From Ruminococcus sp. OA3 (lineage in GTDB: Bacteria; Bacillota; Clostridia; Lachnospirales; Lachnospiraceae), in NCBI RefSeq assembly GCF_022440845.1, contig NZ_JAKNTO010000001.1:3348001-3412000 (forward strand): a stretch of 64,000 bases of DNA. Reading direction: 5' to 3'. A program made the translations under genes and the position numbers. This document shows, in pieces, positions 7,905 to 16,136 of the stretch. Under the pieces are notes generated by a model. It worked only from the letters and a program-made list of their open reading frames with translations, made no database searches and had not been told where the DNA came from. Within the stretch, counting starts at the first letter, position 1. Each line of letters begins with the position of its first letter.

Positions 7905-8696
7905 CTAACCGATCAGAAGCTGCGCCAGATAATAGATCACAGGCGCTGTAAAAATCACGCTGTCAAACCGGTCCATAATTCCCCCGTGTCCCGGTATGAG
8001 TGTTCCGTAATCTTTGATTTCCTGATTTCGTTTGATCGCAGAGGCTGCCAGATCCCCAACCATGGAAATCAGCGCACCTGCTGCACAGATCAGTGCGTAT
8101 TCTAATATACCCGTCCTGACAGCAACTGCATAGACAGCGCCCAGAAGTGCTGCACCCACAACACCCCCCACGGCTCCCTCCACCGATTTTTTCGGACTTA
8201 AAACGGGTGCCATCTTATGCTTACCGATCAACATTCCGACACAGTAGGCGCACGTATCACATCCCCAGGAACAGATGAAGATCAGCCATACAAGAAACAC
8301 TCCCTCTTCCATCATTCTGGTCTGATAGATGTAAGACAGCATGACTCCTGCATAAACTACAGAAAAAAATGCAGCCATGATCTGATTTGCATGATATTTC
8401 GGATACGTGAACACATAGACAAACATATTCAGCACCAGACCGGCAAGCAGCACCGGCAGCAGATACTCTTCCTGCTCAAAATATAACATCAGATAATATC
8501 CGATGATCATCAGTAAGCTGGTCAGTTCCAGGAGATTAAACTTCTCAGTACGCACATTCATAGCGCGCATCAGTTCATCCATGCCGATCACGGAAACTCC
8601 CAGCAGCGTTACGAACAATACAAGCCCTCCGCCTGAAATTGTAAGAAGCGCAACCAGTACCAGCACAATGCCGCTGATCAGTCTTGTTTTGAACAT
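7905..8696 (-). CDS. cdsA: Phosphatidate cytidylyltransferase
   Basis: Membrane enzyme making CDP-diacylglycerol from CTP and phosphatidate, the branch point of phospholipid synthesis. The 263 residues hold about eight hydrophobic segments. The CDP-diglyceride synthase signature lies near the C-terminus: SMVGDLAASAIKR followed by DYGTLIPGHGGIMDRFDS, with the conserved Asp residues. Its start lies 19 bases inside the end of uppS, indicating translational coupling. Confidence 0.95.
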   Translation of the reverse strand: MFKTRLISGIVLVLVALLTISGGGLVLFVTLLGVSVIGMDELMRAMNVRTEKFNLLELTSLLMIIGYYLMLYFEQEEYLLPVLLAGLVLNMFVYVFTYPKYHANQIMAAFFSVVYAGVMLSYIYQTRMMEEGVFLVWLIFICSWGCDTCAYCVGMLIGKHKMAPVLSPKKSVEGAVGGVVGAALLGAVYAVAVRTGILEYALICAAGALISMVGDLAASAIKRNQEIKDYGTLIPGHGGIMDRFDSVIFTAPVIYYLAQLLIG

Positions 8697-9403
8697 GTGT
8701 TCCCCTCCTTCACACCGCCGTATCTTCTGTCTCTATCATTATATTTTTCGATTGCCCGTATTAATTCTGCTTTATTGAAGTCCGGCCATGGGACATCCGT
8801 AAAATAGAACTCTGTATACGCCATCTGCCAGAGAAGATAATTGGATAACCGCAGCTCTCCGCTCGTCCTGATCATCAGGTCAGGATCAGGAATACCAGCA
8901 GTATCCAGGTATCCTGAGAACACTTCTTCCGTTACCTCTCCCTGAAGGCGTCCCTCTTTCTGATCCGCAAGCATACGGTTCACTGCCCGCAGCATCTCAT
9001 CCCGGCTTCCGTAGTTCAGTGCAATCTGGAAATGAAGTGTCTGAAAATCTTTGGAAAACTCTTCCAGCTTCACGATACTGTCCTGGATATCCTGATCGAA
9101 TGCCGTATAGTCACCGATAATACGGACCTGCATATCATTTTTCCTGGATATTTTCAGGCATTTCTTCAGATAATTTCGGAACAGCCTCATCAGGCCATCC
9201 ACCTCTTCTTTTGAGCGTTTCCAGTTTTCCGTGGAAAATGCGTAGACGGTCAGATATTTTACCCCCAGTTCCTTGGCATTCTCACAGATCGTCTCAAGAT
9301 TCTCACACCCCTTTACGTGTCCATAACTTCGGGGCATCCCTCTCTTTTTCGCCCATCTGCCATTGCCGTCCAGAATAATCGCTATATGATTCGGCACATT
9401 CAT
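8678..9403 (-). CDS. uppS: Isoprenyl (undecaprenyl diphosphate) synthase
   Basis: Cis-prenyltransferase of 241 residues that extends FPP with IPP to the C55 carrier lipid for peptidoglycan and wall polymers. The phosphate-binding loop IILDGNGRWAKKRG (residues about 9-22) contains the catalytic Asp. Conserved downstream elements include YAFSTENWKR and PDLMIRTSGELRLSNYLLWQ, whose Arg and Ser bind IPP. AGAGGAG precedes the ATG. The 220-base gap between frr and this gene is filled by inverted-repeat structure. Confidence 0.96.
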   Translation of the reverse strand: MNVPNHIAIILDGNGRWAKKRGMPRSYGHVKGCENLETICENAKELGVKYLTVYAFSTENWKRSKEEVDGLMRLFRNYLKKCLKISRKNDMQVRIIGDYTAFDQDIQDSIVKLEEFSKDFQTLHFQIALNYGSRDEMLRAVNRMLADQKEGRLQGEVTEEVFSGYLDTAGIPDPDLMIRTSGELRLSNYLLWQMAYTEFYFTDVPWPDFNKAELIRAIEKYNDRDRRYGGVKEGNTCSKQD

Positions 9404-9496
9404 GCGATACGTCTCCTCTCATTGTCCCTGTTTTACGTAAAAAGGACACCGGACCACGGATCCTTTCCATGCTGCGGTGCCCCTCACCTCTTTATA

Positions 9497-9550
9497 CCAC
9501 GTGCGCAGAAAAACAAGCAGCCCGCAGGATATTTGTTTTTCAAGCCGTGG
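9497..9550. repeat. Long imperfect hairpin in the frr-uppS gap
   Basis: CCACG (9497-9501) pairs with CGTGG (9546-9550), and GAAAAACAA (9508-9516) pairs perfectly with TTGTTTTTC (9533-9541). Closer to uppS, AAAGGA and TCCTTT plus GGACACCG/CGGTGCCC (about 9438-9483) form further pairing. Almost all of 9404-9557 can therefore fold. No riboswitch class is recognised. Confidence 0.7.
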
Positions 9551-9557
9551 CCTGCCG

Positions 9558-9630
9558 GGTATAATCCGCTGCGTAGCAACGGCACAGCAACGCGGTTGCT
9601 GTGGATTGCACTCTGTGCAATCATTATACC
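9558..9630. repeat. Perfect four-way-junction (cruciform) element over the frr stop codon
   Basis: Seventy-three bases fully explained by one closing stem and three hairpins with no unpaired junction base. The closing stem is GGTATAAT (9558-9565) with ATTATACC (9623-9630). Hairpins are 9566-9582 (7 bp, one G-T), 9583-9603 (9 bp) and 9604-9622 (8 bp), each with a three-base loop. The frr stop codon (9624-9626) is inside the closing stem. It is not a tRNA: arm and loop sizes do not fit. Confidence 0.9.
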
Positions 9631-10175
9631 GTAAGAATTTCTTTGGATTTTACTTCAATTGCCCCGTCGATTTCCCTGATATATTTGTCCGTCATCTTCT
9701 GGACCTTTTCTTCCAGTTCTTTAATCTCATCCTCAGACACATCCTGCTTTGCAAGTTTTTTCATCGCATCGTTGGCATCCCTTCGGATATTGCGGACAGC
9801 AACCTTGGCTGCCTCTCCTTTTTTCTTGACATCCTTCACCAGTTCTTTTCTGCGTTCCTCTGTGAGTTCAGGAAACACCAGCCGGATCAGTTTTCCATCG
9901 TTCGTCGGATTGATTCCCAGATCGGAAGTCATGATCGCCTTTTCTATCACTTTTACCATATTAGCTTCCCATGGCTGGATCTGGATCATCCTGGCCTCGG
10001 GCACCGTCACATTGGCAACCTGCTGAATCGGAGTCGGGGTTCCATAATAGTCTACCACAATTCTGTCCAGTACATGCGGATTTGCACGTCCGGCGCGAAT
10101 CGTACCGAGCTCTCCCTCCAGATTGGACAATGTTTTCCCCATTTTTGTTTCATACACCTGAATTCTCTCATCCAT
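9624..10175 (-). CDS. frr: Ribosome recycling factor
   Basis: RRF, 183 residues (usual length about 185), which with EF-G splits post-termination ribosomes. Family markers are the N-terminal KMGKTLSNLEGELGTIRAGRANPHVLD, YYGTPTPIQQVANV, and the C-terminal helical VRNIRRDANDAMKKL. AGGAGGAAAGAAGAC precedes the ATG. It is 25 bases after pyrH, the universal pyrH-frr order. Its last codons and stop form one arm of the four-way junction described at 9558-9630. Confidence 0.97.
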   Translation of the reverse strand: MDERIQVYETKMGKTLSNLEGELGTIRAGRANPHVLDRIVVDYYGTPTPIQQVANVTVPEARMIQIQPWEANMVKVIEKAIMTSDLGINPTNDGKLIRLVFPELTEERRKELVKDVKKKGEAAKVAVRNIRRDANDAMKKLAKQDVSEDEIKELEEKVQKMTDKYIREIDGAIEVKSKEILTV

Positions 10176-10200
10176 GTCTTCTTTCCTCCTGCTATTTTCT

Positions 10201-10896
10201 CTATACCGTTACATTCGTTCCGGTGATGATTCCGTGTGCAGCACTGACAATACTGTCTTTTTCATTCAAACCAAAGACGATCATCGGCATCTTATTCTCC
10301 ATACAGAGAATAGAGGCTGTCATATCCACGACCGCCAGTTTTTTATCGATCACTTCCTGAATGCTAACCTCATCATATTTCACGGCATCCGGATTATCTT
10401 TCGGATCACTGTCATAGACGCCATCCACCGCTTTCGCCAAAAGGATCGTCTCCGCCTCAATCTCTACTGCCCGCAGTACGGTTGCAGTGTCTGTGGAAAA
10501 GTACGGATGGCCCGTTCCGCCAGCAAAAAAAACGACCATGTTGTGATCGAAGTATTTATTTACGCGGTCTTTAGAAAATAATTTTGTAAATGAACCGCAC
10601 TCAAAAGGTGTCAGAACCGATGTCTGCATACCCTGTGAGCGGAAAATTTCAGAAACATAAATACAATTCATCACTGTCGCCAGCATTCCAATCTGGTCAG
10701 CCTTCGTGCGGTCAATATTCTCACTGCTTCTGCCCCGCCAGAAATTGCCGCCTCCAATCACAATACCCACTTTAATACCTTCATCACACAGTACCTTAAC
10801 CTGCCTGGCGACCTCAGTCACAGTGGCTTCATCAAATCCGGTTTTCTTATCCCCGGCCAAAGCCTCTCCGCTTAATTTAAGTAACACTCTTTTCAT
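10201..10896 (-). CDS. pyrH: UMP kinase
   Basis: Bacterial hexameric UMP kinase of the amino-acid kinase fold, 231 residues, phosphorylating UMP to UDP. It has RVLLKLSGEALAGD at the N-terminus, GIVIGGGNFWRGR for phosphate binding, and GTGHPYFSTDTATVLRA near residue 130. The ATG at 10896 follows AAGGAGTATCCCT; a longer in-frame reading from 10929 lacks a site. First gene of the pyrH-frr-uppS-cdsA-dxr-rseP run. Confidence 0.97.
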   Translation of the reverse strand: MKRVLLKLSGEALAGDKKTGFDEATVTEVARQVKVLCDEGIKVGIVIGGGNFWRGRSSENIDRTKADQIGMLATVMNCIYVSEIFRSQGMQTSVLTPFECGSFTKLFSKDRVNKYFDHNMVVFFAGGTGHPYFSTDTATVLRAVEIEAETILLAKAVDGVYDSDPKDNPDAVKYDEVSIQEVIDKKLAVVDMTASILCMENKMPMIVFGLNEKDSIVSAAHGIITGTNVTV

Positions 10897-10965
10897 AGGG
10901 ATACTCCTTGTACTTTTTATAATTCCCATTATATCAACTTTTTTTCTGTTTGGGTAGTATTAATT

Positions 10966-10998
10966 GAAAAAAGGGCAGGTGATCAGTTCCCCGCCCTT
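10966..10998 (-). terminator. Terminator of lysC
   Basis: Nine-base-pair stem (10971-10979 with 10990-10998, one G-U) followed on the minus strand by six T, 14 bases after the lysC stop. Confidence 0.85.
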
Positions 10999-11011
10999 CT
11001 GTGATCTCATC

Positions 11012-12331
11012 TTATATACACACAGTCACAAAAATATCATAAATAGCCTTGATCGCAGCTTCAAAGTCACGGTTCTCAACACCGATGATGATGTTCAGCT
11101 CACTCGAACCCTGGTCGATCATCTTAACATTTACATGCGCGTGTGCCAGTGCAGAAAAGATTCTTCCCGCTGTCCCGCGGTTGCGTTTCATACCTCTTCC
11201 AACTACAGCAATCAGCGCAAGATCAGATTCCAGCTCGATCGTGTCCGGCTGTACTGCGCGGTGCAGCCCTGCGATCACGCTCTGCTCTTTTTCCTGAAAC
11301 TCATCCTGATGCACATATACAGTCATTGTGTCTATACCGGAGGGAACATGTTCAAAGCTGATACCGTTTTCTTCAAATACCTGAAGGACCTTTCTGCCAA
11401 ACCCAATCTCTGAATTCATCATATCTTTTTCAATATTGATGGAGGCAAATCCTTTTTTGCCTGCAATACCAGTGATCGTATACTTCGGTTTGCTGCAGGT
11501 ACTTTCTACGATCATTGTCCCATTGTCCTGGGGACGGTTTGTATTGCGGATATTAATCGGGATTCCGGCGCTTCTGAGGGGGAAGATCGCATCCTCGTGC
11601 AGGACTGTAGCGCCCATATAAGAAAGTTCTCTCAGTTCCTTATAAGTAATGGTGCCGATCGTCTCCGGATTTGCGATGATACGCGGATCTGTTACAAGGA
11701 AGCCGGAAACATCCGTCCAGTTTTCATATAGATCAGCCTTTACTGCCTTCGCCACAATAGAACCGGTGATATCTGAACCGCCCCGGGAGAACGTATTGAT
11801 GACTCCGTCTGCACGCTTTCCGTAAAATCCCGGGATTACTGCAGATTCCACACCCTCGAGACGTTCAGACAGACATTTATCTGTTTTTACCTCATCAAAG
11901 TTTCCATTCTCATCAAAGAAAATTACTTCTGCGGCATCGATAAACTCCATGCCAAGATAATTTGCCATCACGATGCCGTTCAGATATTCTCCTCTGGAAG
12001 CCGCATAATCTTCTCCCGCCTGCTCTTTAAAATTCCGGGCAATCAGGTCAAACTCTTCATCCAATGACAGTTCCAGTTTCAATCCACTGATGATCTCCTG
12101 GTAACGCGCCTGAATTTTCTGCAATTTTTTGGAAAACTCTTTGCCGCCCTCAGCTGCGCGGTAGCAATCATACAACATATCCGTCACCTTGATATCTTCA
12201 GAAAAGCGCTTTCCCGGCGCTGACGGCACGACGTATCTTCTGTCTTTATCTGCGTGGATGATATTGCCGACCTTTTGAAACTGCTCTGCGCTGGCCAGCG
12301 AACTTCCTCCAAATTTCACTACTTTTTTCAT
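11012..12331 (-). CDS. lysC: Aspartate kinase
   Basis: Monofunctional aspartokinase of 439 residues, first step of the lysine/threonine/methionine pathway. The kinase domain opens with VVKFGGSSLASAEQF and includes SRGGSDITGSIVAKA. Two C-terminal ACT domains (about residues 300-439, with VVGRGMKRNRGTAGRIFSAL in the last) would sense lysine or threonine. GGAGGAG lies upstream. The 5' region (12332-12600) shows no lysine riboswitch core; it is occupied by a large inverted-repeat structure. Confidence 0.95.
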   Translation of the reverse strand: MKKVVKFGGSSLASAEQFQKVGNIIHADKDRRYVVPSAPGKRFSEDIKVTDMLYDCYRAAEGGKEFSKKLQKIQARYQEIISGLKLELSLDEEFDLIARNFKEQAGEDYAASRGEYLNGIVMANYLGMEFIDAAEVIFFDENGNFDEVKTDKCLSERLEGVESAVIPGFYGKRADGVINTFSRGGSDITGSIVAKAVKADLYENWTDVSGFLVTDPRIIANPETIGTITYKELRELSYMGATVLHEDAIFPLRSAGIPINIRNTNRPQDNGTMIVESTCSKPKYTITGIAGKKGFASINIEKDMMNSEIGFGRKVLQVFEENGISFEHVPSGIDTMTVYVHQDEFQEKEQSVIAGLHRAVQPDTIELESDLALIAVVGRGMKRNRGTAGRIFSALAHAHVNVKMIDQGSSELNIIIGVENRDFEAAIKAIYDIFVTVCI

Positions 12332-12390
12332 GGTATTCTCCTCCGGTTTGTATATAAAGCTCCAGTTTGACTGCTAAAAAATAATTTAGC

Positions 12391-12545
12391 GTAACGGTTC
12401 AGGACGGCGGGGAAATTAGTACGAAAAAGCAGCGTCAAGCTTGCCTGTAAGTCGCTTTTTCGTACCAATTTCCAGATCGGATGGACATCCGATGCTTCAT
12501 GACCGGCTTTTTCGGTCAAGAAGATGCGCCGTCCCGAACAGTTAC
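12391..12545. repeat. Large four-way-junction inverted-repeat element upstream of lysC
   Basis: Closing stem: 12391-12409 with 12527-12545, 17 of 19 positions complementary. Inside are three hairpins: 12411-12430 with 12454-12473 (19 of 20 bp), 12476-12482 with 12487-12493 (7 bp, loop GGAC), and 12500-12505 with 12513-12518, extended by CTTC/GAAG (12495-12523). Only about six bases are unpaired at the junction. The arm sequence recurs at 13645-13680. No ORF and no known riboswitch core. Confidence 0.85.
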
Positions 12546-12607
12546 AATTTAGCTTAATTTTTCTTCAAAGTCAAGCCAATATGCACCAAAACATGTGAAA
12601 ACATACA

Positions 12608-12650
12608 AAATGGCCGGCAAACCCGCATATAACGGGATTGCCGACCATAT
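12608..12650 (-). terminator. Terminator of fba
   Basis: Sixteen-base stem with few mismatches (12610-12625 with 12633-12648) with a seven-base loop, followed by TTTTG on the minus strand. Confidence 0.8.
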
Positions 12651-12673
12651 TTTTACCTGTTAAACGCCTGATC

Positions 12674-13609
12674 TCAGGCTTTTCCGTTGCTTCCCAGAAC
12701 CTCTGTGATCTTATGAGCAACGACGTCCTTTACATTCTGACGTCCTACTTTCAGATATTCTCTCGGGTCAAATGCTTCCGGTTTGTTCCAGAGAACCTGT
12801 CTTACACCTGCAGTCATAGCAAGACGCAGGTCGGAATCGATGTTGATCTTACAAACAGCGCTTCTTGCAGCCTGGCGAAGCATATCTTCCGGAATACCGA
12901 TAGCATCAGCCAGATTCCCGCCGTTTTCCTGAATAATCTTAACATATTCCTGAGATACGCTGGATGCACCGTGAAGAACGATCGGGAAGTTCGGGAGACG
13001 CTTTGTAATCTCTTCCAGGATATCGAAACGCAGTACTGGTTTCTGTCCCGGTTTGAACTTGAAAGCACCGTGGCTTGTTCCGATAGCGATCGCCAGGGAA
13101 TCAACGCCTGTACGGTCTACGAATTCTTCTACTTCATCAGGATGTGTATATTTGGCATCTTCTGCAGATACGTTAACGTCATCTTCTACTCCTGCCAGCT
13201 GTCCCAGCTCGCCTTCAACCACTACACCTTTAGAATGTGCATACTCTACAACTTTTTTTGTCACTTCGATATTCTCTTCAAATGAGTGATGAGAACCGTC
13301 GATCATAACAGATGTAAATCCACCGTCGATACAGGATTTACAGATTTCGAAATCTGCACCGTGATCAAGGTGAAGTGCGATCGGGATATCATTTTCAATC
13401 AGAGCTGCCTCTACTAATTTTACAAGGTATGTGTGGTTCGCATATTTTCTTGCTCCTGCTGAAACCTGCAGAATCAATGGAGAGTTTAATTCTCCTGCTG
13501 CTTCCGTAATACCCTGAACGATTTCCATGTTGTTTACATTGAAAGCACCAATAGCGTAACCGCCTTCATAAGCTTTCTTAAACATTTCTGTTGTTGTAAC
13601 TAATGCCAT
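12674..13609 (-). CDS. fba: Class II fructose-bisphosphate aldolase
   Basis: Zinc-dependent aldolase of glycolysis, 311 residues, cleaving fructose 1,6-bisphosphate. Zinc and catalytic residues are in ALHLDHGADFE (Asp and His near 80-85), a middle zinc-ligand Glu region VVVEGELGQLAG, IGTSHGAFKFKPG and IVLHGASSV. KINIDSDLRLA binds the phosphate. It is monocistronic, with its own promoter at 13712-13740 and terminator. Codon choice is more restricted than in its neighbours, fitting high expression. Confidence 0.97.
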   Translation of the reverse strand: MALVTTTEMFKKAYEGGYAIGAFNVNNMEIVQGITEAAGELNSPLILQVSAGARKYANHTYLVKLVEAALIENDIPIALHLDHGADFEICKSCIDGGFTSVMIDGSHHSFEENIEVTKKVVEYAHSKGVVVEGELGQLAGVEDDVNVSAEDAKYTHPDEVEEFVDRTGVDSLAIAIGTSHGAFKFKPGQKPVLRFDILEEITKRLPNFPIVLHGASSVSQEYVKIIQENGGNLADAIGIPEDMLRQAARSAVCKINIDSDLRLAMTAGVRQVLWNKPEAFDPREYLKVGRQNVKDVVAHKITEVLGSNGKA

Positions 13610-13644
13610 AATAATACCATCCTTTCTTTTGTTTCATGATTTTT

Positions 13645-13680
13645 AACAGTTCAGAACGGCGCATCCCGTTCTGAACTGTT
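13645..13680. repeat. 36-bp perfect palindrome related to the lysC-upstream element
   Basis: Fifteen-base perfect inverted repeat (13645-13659 with 13666-13680) around CGCATC, in the fba 5' leader. Its left half plus CGCATC matches the outer right arm of the 12391-12545 element at 18 of 21 positions, so they appear to be long and short forms of one repeat family. Confidence 0.85.
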
Positions 13681-13711
13681 GCGTATAATTCTAAAAATCT
13701 TGGTCTTATAC

Positions 13712-13740
13712 ATTATACCTAATTCAGGGGAGAATGGCAA
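13712..13740 (-). promoter_or_regulatory. Promoter of fba
   Basis: TTGCCA (13735-13740), 17-base spacer, TATAAT (13712-13717). The leader of roughly 95 bases contains the 36-bp palindrome. Confidence 0.8.
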
Positions 13741-13794
13741 TAAATCTTTTATATTTTTTATAAGACTGTTACAAATCTCTGCCCTCAATCAAAA

Positions 13795-13822
13795 AGAGGC
13801 CGCGAATTCCGGCCTCCTTTGC
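13795..13822 (-). terminator. Terminator of the NlpC/P60-3D gene
   Basis: AAAGGAGGCCG stem with a GAATT loop region and a T5 run on the minus strand, 18 bases after the stop. Confidence 0.8.
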
Positions 13823-13839
13823 AAATCTTCTCTGTTTCC

Positions 13840-15930
13840 TTACTTCAATAAGTATGTCTGTGCATACTGAACACCAAATTGATTACACTCGTCATGATCG
13901 TTCATATAGATATCCACATGTCCATAAGGCGTTCCCCTGTCCTCTACGGTATAGATCCTTCCATTGATGATCAGCTTTGTCCCAAACGGTACACCGGCCA
14001 TAGCTACAGTTCTTCCCTGTGTCGGAGCTGTTCCGCTCGCCGTAGGTCCGCCTGCCCACTTACCGCAGCAGATGGAACAGTTACAGTATGCCGTCAGTTT
14101 GAAGTTCCCGAGTACCTCTCCATACTGGTCACTCGTCGCCAGAAGATAGGAAGCACCGTAGCTCTGGGACTTCGCGTTGACAGCCTCAATCTTGTCTGAA
14201 TCATTTTCTGATATCAGTCTGGTTGCCCAGACAGCATTGTTGTAGTTTATCCCGGATGTGATAATACCGGTCGTACTGGAGCTGGCATGTATAACCTGTC
14301 CGTTGCCCATGTACATCACCACGTGATAAACCGTACCGTTATTCGCATAGAAAATCAGGTCTCCCGGCTGTGCTTCCGAAATCGGTATCTGTGTCCCGTA
14401 CTGTGCCTGTTCTCTCGATGTTCTCGGAAGTGAGTATCCAAAATGTGCGTAGATCTGCTGAACGAATCCGGAACAGTCTGCTCCGTTTGTCAGGCTTGTT
14501 CCTCCCCATACGTATGGATTTCCAAGAAACTGTTTTGCAAATTCAACCATTGACGTACCGATAACACTGGATACACTCGCATCTTTTACAGAAGTCAATG
14601 TATAATAGCAGGCCTTATTTTCAGCAGGGGCAATCTTCTCCTCAGCCAGGGTATAATTCTCTTCGCCAGTGGACAGTGCCGCATCTTTTGCTTCCACAAC
14701 CTCTTCTCTGGCTTCTTTTGCTTCCGCGAATACCTGATTGAGTTCCTGTGTCTTCTCGTCGGTCCTGTCTTCGCTTGCCTCATATTCGTCCAGCGCCTTA
14801 TCAGCTTCGCGGTATGCTTTCAGTGTATCCTGATACTGCTGTTCCTGTTCATCTGTCCAGCCGCCGGTCGCTGCCACCTGATTCTTCGCCTCTTCGCCGG
14901 CTGTGAGCAGTTCTTTTTTTACAAATCCTCTGACGTTATCCGACTCTACGAACACCCAGCCGTCCAGATCATCTGCAAGAATAAAGCACAGACCGTCTTT
15001 CGGGAGCACCCCGATGATCCTGGAATCCGTATTCATCTCCTCACGGATGTTGATGTTCTCGCCGGTGACCAGCGCGTATTCCTTGGATACGATCGTCTCG
15101 CGGACCGTCGTCTTTGTATAAGTAAGTGCAGCGTTTTCCAGGGGATCGATCAGTGATTCCGCCAGAAGAAGGTTTTCTTCTTTCTTTTCACTGACAAATT
15201 TCTCTGCTTCGTCATCAGTCATCAGATCAGCTTTTTTCACAAATCCTCTGACAACTCCGGATTCAATATAAATCCACTCGCTGTCAGTGCCTTCTTCCTT
15301 CAGAATAAAGCAAAGCCCGTCCTTTTTCATGGTCCCCACAACGCGGGCATCTTCGCTCTTCTCTTCATAGACGTTCATCTCGTCTGCCTGGCAGATCGCA
15401 TATACTTTATCAACCGTTGTAAAACGGAACGTATCTACGATGATCGGCGGAACGATGATATCCTGAGAAGCGATCAGTTCTTCATTAGAATTGTAGGGGC
15501 TCGGCGTTGGTGTCGGCTCCGGCTCATCCTCGGGTTCCGGTGTCTCTTCCGCCTCCGGCGTTACCGTCGGTGTCGGCTCCGGTGTCGGAGTTACGGTCGG
15601 CGCAGGCTCCCCCGTTGGCTCCGGGGTCGGCGTTATGGTCGGCGCAGGTTCCTCCGTTGGCTCCGGGGTCGGTTCTTCCGTTGGGTCTGGGGTCGGCTCA
15701 GGGGTCGGTTCCTCCGTGGGGTCCGGGGTCGGCTCAGGGGTCGGTTCCTCCGTGGGGTCTGGGGTCGGCTCAGGGGTCGGCTCTTCCGGCGGTTCCGGTT
15801 CTACCGTCTCCACTGGCGGACTTGTCCCCGAAACATCCTCCGCCTCAGCTCCTACAAGAGACGAAAACGGTAAGATCAGGCTTACCGAGATCGCAATCGC
15901 CAGTGCCCTATATATTCTTTTTTTGTGCAT
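13840..15930 (-). CDS. Secreted cell-wall hydrolase: SH3 x2, NlpC/P60 and 3D domains
   Basis: A 696-residue exported wall protein. Residues 1-30 are a signal peptide ending near VGAEA. Residues about 40-150 are a Pro/Glu/Thr linker with PTPEPTPDPTEE repeats. Two bacterial SH3 domains (about 170-235 and 285-345) share the phrase DGLCFIL. A charged helical segment (about 360-440) follows. The NlpC/P60 domain (about 455-575) has DCSGF (catalytic Cys), YHVVMYMG and VIHASS. The C-terminal 90 residues form a 3D domain (TAYCNCSICCGKW, then DRGTPYGHVDIYMNDHDEC), the fold of Rpf/MltA-like enzymes. It probably cleaves stem peptides, possibly with a second, glycan-directed activity; combining both is inference. 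Confidence 0.92.
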   Translation of the reverse strand: MHKKRIYRALAIAISVSLILPFSSLVGAEAEDVSGTSPPVETVEPEPPEEPTPEPTPDPTEEPTPEPTPDPTEEPTPEPTPDPTEEPTPEPTEEPAPTITPTPEPTGEPAPTVTPTPEPTPTVTPEAEETPEPEDEPEPTPTPSPYNSNEELIASQDIIVPPIIVDTFRFTTVDKVYAICQADEMNVYEEKSEDARVVGTMKKDGLCFILKEEGTDSEWIYIESGVVRGFVKKADLMTDDEAEKFVSEKKEENLLLAESLIDPLENAALTYTKTTVRETIVSKEYALVTGENINIREEMNTDSRIIGVLPKDGLCFILADDLDGWVFVESDNVRGFVKKELLTAGEEAKNQVAATGGWTDEQEQQYQDTLKAYREADKALDEYEASEDRTDEKTQELNQVFAEAKEAREEVVEAKDAALSTGEENYTLAEEKIAPAENKACYYTLTSVKDASVSSVIGTSMVEFAKQFLGNPYVWGGTSLTNGADCSGFVQQIYAHFGYSLPRTSREQAQYGTQIPISEAQPGDLIFYANNGTVYHVVMYMGNGQVIHASSSTTGIITSGINYNNAVWATRLISENDSDKIEAVNAKSQSYGASYLLATSDQYGEVLGNFKLTAYCNCSICCGKWAGGPTASGTAPTQGRTVAMAGVPFGTKLIINGRIYTVEDRGTPYGHVDIYMNDHDECNQFGVQYAQTYLLK
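15671..15778. repeat. Three 36-bp tandem repeats inside the linker
   Basis: Units at 15671-15706, 15707-15742 and 15743-15778 differ by only a few bases and each encode a 12-residue Pro/Glu/Thr unit. Degenerate copies continue on both sides. Copy number is probably variable between strains. Confidence 0.9.
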
Positions 15931-16023
15931 GTCGATTCACTTATCCTTTCCAGTTTCAATATACTCTCTTCATGCATTTCTAATATGCTTTAACAATGCA
16001 CACAATAATACATCATTATTTAT

Positions 16024-16052
16024 ATACTATTCCAATTTACACCAGAATGCAA
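16024..16052 (-). promoter_or_regulatory. Promoter of the NlpC/P60-3D gene
   Basis: TTGCAT (16047-16052), 17-base spacer, TAGTAT (16024-16029); leader about 90 bases. Confidence 0.55.
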
Positions 16053-16136
16053 GTTTTTTTCATTCCATTTTGGAATACATATGTGTCTTTTTTGTGAACA
16101 GCGTAAAATTATTCGTTACGCAAAAACACTCATGTT

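Noticed and set aside
9558-9630. tRNA or tRNA-like gene because of the cloverleaf shape
   Set aside because: Three-base loops, wrong arm lengths, no anticodon or T-loop motifs.
12332-12600. Lysine riboswitch for lysC
   Set aside because: The L-box core motifs are absent; the structure present is a simple multi-hairpin repeat.
15671-15778. Possible CRISPR-like array
   Set aside because: Units are contiguous 36-bp coding repeats without spacers, inside the Pro-rich linker.
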